A stretch of DNA of 43,928 bases from UPXZ01 sp964634605 (GTDB taxonomy: Bacteria; Bacteroidota; Bacteroidia; Bacteroidales; Paludibacteraceae), in contig CAZWLJ010000026.1 of the NCBI GenBank assembly GCA_964634605.1, forward strand, positions 1-43,928, read 5' to 3'. A program made the position numbers and the translations under genes. Position 1 is the first letter of the stretch. Every line of letters starts with the position of its first letter. Positions 39,621 through 43,928 of the stretch are shown piece by piece. The notes below the pieces were generated by a model. That model saw only the letters and a list, made by a program, of their open reading frames with translations, ran no database searches and was not told the DNA's origin.

Positions 39621-42600
39621 TTATTTTACCAGATAGTTAATATCCAAAGCTGTTTTGTTATAATTTAACACCGACTGAAAATAATCCATCGTGAGCTTCA
39701 ACGCGTTTTCCATACTCACTACAAATTCATAAAAATCAATTTCACCCGCCTGATAACTCTTTGTGGCCGAACGGATTATTTCATCGCTCAGCTTTTTACC
39801 TTCGTTGTTGTAAAATGCAATTCCGTCCTGATATTTGTTCAAATCGTTTTTCAGCGAATTATATTTTGTTTCAAGCATCTTCAGGTCGTTCTGAAGCAGC
39901 ATATCATTTGAAATAGCAGCTATTTTTCCGGCCTTTATTTTTGCCTTATTTTCACCGGAATAAAGCGGAATACCCATTCCCACCTGAAATCCGTTGTAAC
40001 CCCTACGATTGTCAAACTGATTATTTCCGTAAAAATAACTGAGCGAAATATCGGGCAATAATCGTTTCTGCTCCACCCTGATATTTGTCCGGATGTAATC
40101 AGACTGCAAGCGGAGCAGTTGTATATCAGCATTCTGCTGAAAATCGGGCTCAATGACCGGAATTACATCCTGTTCCTCAGTTACAACCGTGTAACTTTCG
40201 CTGGTTTGCATGAGTGCATTCAGTTGTTGGTATGAATTCTGAATCTCGTTTTTAATCTGGTTCAATTCGAGCTTTACCTGCTGATTTTTTGCCCGGGAAT
40301 TCATCCATTCAAGCTGACTGATATCGCCAAGTCTGTATCGGGTATCGGCACCGGAATTCAACACATTGTAGAGGCTGTCTATTTTTTGATAATGCCTGAT
40401 TCTGGCCTGGAGAAACTGAATGGTGTAGAACGTTGCAGATACATTTTTGACTATAAGCTGTTTTTGCTTTTGAAGTTCCGCTTCAGCCATGGATATTTCT
40501 ATTCTGCGGGCTTTATTTCGGGGAGCATGGATAGTTGGGAACAAAAAATTCTGTTCCACCCCCACGGTCTTAATCGGATGCCCGTTTTCAGCGATATTCG
40601 CTTCATCGTATCCGTAGTAAACTGTAGTTTTATCCATTTCCAGTGTGGCAGTTGCCAGCGCCTTCCGTTCTTCAATTTTATACGTATAAGCTGCGATTTC
40701 CCTGTTGTTCTTCAATGCCAGATCAATAGCCTGTTCGAGTGTCAGAGCCGGATTTTGAGCCATCGCAGAACTGCCTGAAAGCACGAATGCAAGGATTACC
40801 AGAAAGTTTTTAGATTTGAATTTTCTGACAATATTGAATTTCAGTCCTTCATCATCATTGAAAAGCATAAACAACAGCGGCAATGCAATCATGGTAAGCA
40901 TCGTAGAGGTGATAAGTCCGCCTATAACCACGGTTGCGAGCGGCCGTTGCACTTCGGCTCCGGAACTGGTGGAAATAGCCATCGGAAGGAATCCCATGGC
41001 AGCTGCAGCAGCTGTAAGCATCACCGGACGCAACCGGTCCACGGTTCCGGTCATCACCAGTTCGCGCATATTGGTCATTCCGCTGTTTTTGAGGTGCTTA
41101 AGATGCTCTATAAGCACGATGCCATTGAGCACAGCAATACCAAACAGAGCGATAAAACCAACTCCGGCTGAAATGCTGAAAGGCATTCCCCGAAGCCATA
41201 GAGCAAACACTCCTCCAACGACTGACAACGGAACTGCAGTGAATATCATTATGGTATCCTTAAGCGATTTGAAAGCAAAATGCAGGAAAATAAAAATGAG
41301 CGCCAGAGCAATCGGAACCGCAAAAACAAGCCTCCTGGTGGCGTTTTGCAGATTCTCAAACTGACCTCCATACTGGATGTAAGTACCCGGAGTGAGTCGA
41401 ACGTTTTTTGCAACGCTTGCCTGAATATCTTTTACCACTGACTGCAAGTCCCGGTTGCGCACGTTGACACTTACCACCACGCGGCGGTGGGTATTTTCGC
41501 GCGAAATTTTAGCAGGTCCTTCAGTCAGACGAATATCTGCGAGTTCACTCAGAGGCACCAGTGTGCCATCAGGAAGCGGTACCTGCAATTGCCGTATGTT
41601 TTCAATATCTGTTCGGCTTTCCTTTTGCATGCGAAGCACTACGTCGAAACGTTTTTCACCTTCGAAAACACTTCCGGCTATCTCGCCACCAAATGCTGCC
41701 GCCAGATAAGCGTTCATTGTTTTCATATCTACTCCGTAAAAAGCCACTTTTTCGCGGTTGTACTTCACGCTCATCTGAGGGAGTCCGGTTGTTTTTTCCA
41801 GAATAACGTCAGCAGCACCCGGGATGTCTTCTATCAGGTTTTTGATTTCAGTCGCTTTTTCGTTGAGGTAATCCAGATCTTCGCCGAAAACTTTCACGGC
41901 AATATCGGAACGAACCCCGGTAATCAGTTCATTGAAACGCATTTCGATAGGTTGGGTAAATTCATAGTCAATTCCCGGAATTACAGTCAGGGCTTCCTTG
42001 AATTTATCAGCCAGTTCTTCCTTCGTTTTAGCTGATTTCCATTCTTTCTTGGGCTTCAGCTTTATTATCATGTCAATTTCTTCCATCGACATCGGATCAG
42101 TGGGTACTTCGGCAGCTCCGATGCGGCATACTATTTTATCGACTTCCGGAAATTTGTCTTTCAGGATATTCTCCATCTGTGTTGTCAGTTCAACGGTTTT
42201 TGAGAGCGAAGTTCCGGTTTTGAGCACCGGCTGAATCACAAAATCGCCTTCATCCAGCGTAGGAACAAACTCACCTCCCATTCTGCCAAAAACAACAAAA
42301 GCCAGAATCAATGTACCAAACGACATACCGAGCACCAATGCTTTGTGATCACACGACCAGTTCATTACCGGTTTATAAGTTTTCAGTGCGAAACTGAATA
42401 ATCTCTCAGCAATATTCTTTTTAGAAGGTTCCTGAGGTTTAAGAAACAACGAAGCGGCCACCGGCAACCAGGTAAGACATAAAAACATGGCTCCGATAAT
42501 GGCAAAACTGAAAGCCAGCGCCATCGGTCGGAACATTTTGCCTTCGACTCCCTGCAACGAAAGTATGGGGATAAAAACGATAAGAATGATCAGCTGTCCG

Positions 42601-43928
42601 AAAATAGCTGACTTCATCATTTTCGATGCACCGTTCAGTGTTAATTCATTCATCACCGATTGCCTTTCCCCGCCATGCAATTCATTCAGTCTGTCTTTAC
42701 TGGCTATCAGGCTTACAGCAATAAACTCAACGATTATCACTGCCCCGTCAATGATTATCCCGAAGTCAAGGGCGCCCAGACTCATCAGATTGGCATCTAT
42801 ACCGAAAACAAACATCATGGAAAGGGTAAAAAACAAAGCCAACGGTATCATGGAGGCAATAACCAGCGCTGAACGCATATTGCCAAGCAGCAATAATACG
42901 ACCAGAAAAACGATCATGCAGCCAAAAATCAGATTTTCAAAAACGGTTAATGTTGTTTTGCCAATCAGCTCGCTCCGCTCCAGAATAGGATTGATGAAAA
43001 CACCATCCGGAAGGCTTTTCTGAACTTCAGCTACCCTTTTTTTCACTTCGCTGATCACTTTTTTGGAATTGGCATTCTTAAGCATCATGATTTGTCCCAA
43101 TACTTTTTCGCCTTCACCATTGGCCGTGATAGCTCCAAAACGGTTAGCATAACCGTAATGAACCATTGCCACATCGCGTATCAGAACAGGAACTCCACCC
43201 GGATTTCCAACCACAATTTTTTCAATATCTTCAGTTGATTTAACCTGACCGTCGCCCCGTATAAAGTAACTTTCAGCATTTTTTTCGATGTAGGCACCTC
43301 CTGATATGCTATTGTTGTTTTCCAGAGCATCATAAACCTCCATCAGGCTGATATTCAAAGCCCTGAGTCGTTCCGGATTAACAGCTACTTCGTACTGTTT
43401 GAGGTATCCGCCCCAGCTGTTGACCTCTACCACTCCGCTGATACCGGACAGTTGCCGGCGAACAATCCAGTCCTGGATGGTTCGCAGATCCATGGCAGAA
43501 TACCGCCCCTCGTAACCGGGTTTTACATCCAGCACGTACTGATATATTTCACCCAGACCAGTGGTTATGGGTCCCATTTCGGGTGTTCCGAAGCCCTCGG
43601 GTATATTGGCAGAAGCCGATTTGATTTTCTCGGCTATCAGCTGACGAGGCAAATACGTTCCCATACTTTCGCTGAACACGATGGTAACCACCGAAAGTCC
43701 GAATTTGGAAACAGAACGGATTTCTTTCACACCCGGCAGATTAGCCATTTCCATCTCAACGGGTGCTGTGATAAATTGTTCGATTTCCTGGGTTGAAAGA
43801 TTTCCCGAAGTGGTTATAACCTGTACCTGGTTGTTGGTGATATCGGGCACGGCGCCTACCGGTATATTAAGAATAGAATAAATACCAAAACCGGCTATGG
43901 TAAGTGTAAAAAGTATAATTATCAGCTT
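39621..43928 (-). CDS. Heavy-metal RND pump fused to TolC-like outer-membrane factor, 5'-truncated
   Basis: CusA/CzcA-type proton-driven efflux pump whose C-terminus continues into an outer-membrane-factor domain. The frame is open at the right edge: the first visible residues (KLIIILFTLTIAGFGIYSILNIPVGAVPD) are TM1 plus the start of the periplasmic part, so about 12-15 residues are missing. 1435 residues are visible. TM4 carries DFGIIIDGAVIIVE, with the two Asp and the Glu of HME-RND proton relay. The RND part ends near 40830. A basic stretch, a hydrophobic helix and AMAQ (40758-40815) look like an internal signal peptide; then about 380 residues of OEP/TolC fold (LTLEQAIDLALKNN, EWMNSRAKNQQ, GYNGFQVGMGIPLYSGENKAK). 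The fusion reads through without a break. Such fusions occur in other Bacteroidota. Metal specificity is unknown. Confidence 0.92.
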   Translation of the reverse strand, partial: KLIIILFTLTIAGFGIYSILNIPVGAVPDITNNQVQVITTSGNLSTQEIEQFITAPVEMEMANLPGVKEIRSVSKFGLSVVTIVFSESMGTYLPRQLIAEKIKSASANIPEGFGTPEMGPITTGLGEIYQYVLDVKPGYEGRYSAMDLRTIQDWIVRRQLSGISGVVEVNSWGGYLKQYEVAVNPERLRALNISLMEVYDALENNNSISGGAYIEKNAESYFIRGDGQVKSTEDIEKIVVGNPGGVPVLIRDVAMVHYGYANRFGAITANGEGEKVLGQIMMLKNANSKKVISEVKKRVAEVQKSLPDGVFINPILERSELIGKTTLTVFENLIFGCMIVFLVVLLLLGNMRSALVIASMIPLALFFTLSMMFVFGIDANLMSLGALDFGIIIDGAVIIVEFIAVSLIASKDRLNELHGGERQSVMNELTLNGASKMMKSAIFGQLIILIVFIPILSLQGVEGKMFRPMALAFSFAIIGAMFLCLTWLPVAASLFLKPQEPSKKNIAERLFSFALKTYKPVMNWSCDHKALVLGMSFGTLILAFVVFGRMGGEFVPTLDEGDFVIQPVLKTGTSLSKTVELTTQMENILKDKFPEVDKIVCRIGAAEVPTDPMSMEEIDMIIKLKPKKEWKSAKTKEELADKFKEALTVIPGIDYEFTQPIEMRFNELITGVRSDIAVKVFGEDLDYLNEKATEIKNLIEDIPGAADVILEKTTGLPQMSVKYNREKVAFYGVDMKTMNAYLAAAFGGEIAGSVFEGEKRFDVVLRMQKESRTDIENIRQLQVPLPDGTLVPLSELADIRLTEGPAKISRENTHRRVVVSVNVRNRDLQSVVKDIQASVAKNVRLTPGTYIQYGGQFENLQNATRRLVFAVPIALALIFIFLHFAFKSLKDTIMIFTAVPLSVVGGVFALWLRGMPFSISAGVGFIALFGIAVLNGIVLIEHLKHLKNSGMTNMRELVMTGTVDRLRPVMLTAAAAAMGFLPMAISTSSGAEVQRPLATVVIGGLITSTMLTMIALPLLFMLFNDDEGLKFNIVRKFKSKNFLVILAFVLSGSSAMAQNPALTLEQAIDLALKNNREIAAYTYKIEERKALATATLEMDKTTVYYGYDEANIAENGHPIKTVGVEQNFLFPTIHAPRNKARRIEISMAEAELQKQKQLIVKNVSATFYTIQFLQARIRHYQKIDSLYNVLNSGADTRYRLGDISQLEWMNSRAKNQQVKLELNQIKNEIQNSYQQLNALMQTSESYTVVTEEQDVIPVIEPDFQQNADIQLLRLQSDYIRTNIRVEQKRLLPDISLSYFYGNNQFDNRRGYNGFQVGMGIPLYSGENKAKIKAGKIAAISNDMLLQNDLKMLETKYNSLKNDLNKYQDGIAFYNNEGKKLSDEIIRSATKSYQAGEIDFYEFVVSMENALKLTMDYFQSVLNYNKTALDINYLVK

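Noticed and set aside
40750..40840. RND-TolC fusion as an assembly error or lost stop codon
   Set aside because: The frame is continuous, the joint encodes sensible residues, and the same fusion architecture occurs in other Bacteroidota.

Overview
The window looks like chromosomal DNA from a member of the phylum Bacteroidota, probably a fermentative Bacteroidales-type organism. The evidence is the gene families (GPH sugar symporter beside cytosolic phosphorylase, long PPi-dependent phosphofructokinase, two-gene OPX plus BY-kinase cassette, DUF1573, Bacteroidota-type LptD, RND pump fused to TolC), the near absence of Shine-Dalgarno sequences, and repeated TAnnTTTG promoter -7 elements. MeaB implies a B12-dependent methylmalonyl-CoA (succinate/propionate) route. 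I see no rRNA, tRNA, CRISPR array, insertion sequence or phage gene. Species cannot be named from the sequence alone.

Layout. Bases 1-7415 (+) are a plant-glucan utilisation cluster: GH27 alpha-galactosidase (5' end off the window), GPH symporter, GH94 cellobiose phosphorylase, cellobiose 2-epimerase and an exported GH5 endoglucanase. Together they fit galactoglucomannan or glucomannan breakdown: debranching and cleavage outside, symport of disaccharide, epimerisation of Glc-Man to cellobiose and phosphorolysis to glucose-1-phosphate. A DEAD-box helicase (-) with a long, structured mRNA leader follows, then PPi-phosphofructokinase (+). Bases 11815-16001 are a capsule/exopolysaccharide export operon (two paralogous OPX lipoproteins and a Wzc-type tyrosine kinase with a YG-repeat tail).

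Bases 16061-20968 (-) carry a PiT phosphate transporter with a PhoU-like tail, MeaB and a DUF1573 protein. Next come an M20 amidohydrolase (+), and on the minus strand a GNAT acetyltransferase, a SlyD-like PPIase with a Cys-rich tail, and LptD. The amidase and MCE/MlaD genes (+) lead to dnaA, which is preceded by an AT-rich gap containing a small UUCG-loop terminator. A pRiA4b ORF-3-like acidic protein, miaA and murB follow.

The last part holds a minus-strand pair, an M48 peptidase with a TerB-like tail and a lipoprotein with two tandem ecotin domains; then a beta-CASP RNase-like protein and an exported seven-bladed lactonase-like propeller (+); and finally a heavy-metal RND operon (-) in which the inner-membrane pump and the TolC-like outer-membrane factor are one polypeptide, running off the right edge. 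The observations I rate highest are the tandem-ecotin lipoprotein, the multi-hairpin helicase leader, the RND-TolC fusion with an internal signal-peptide-like segment, and the terminator just in front of dnaA.
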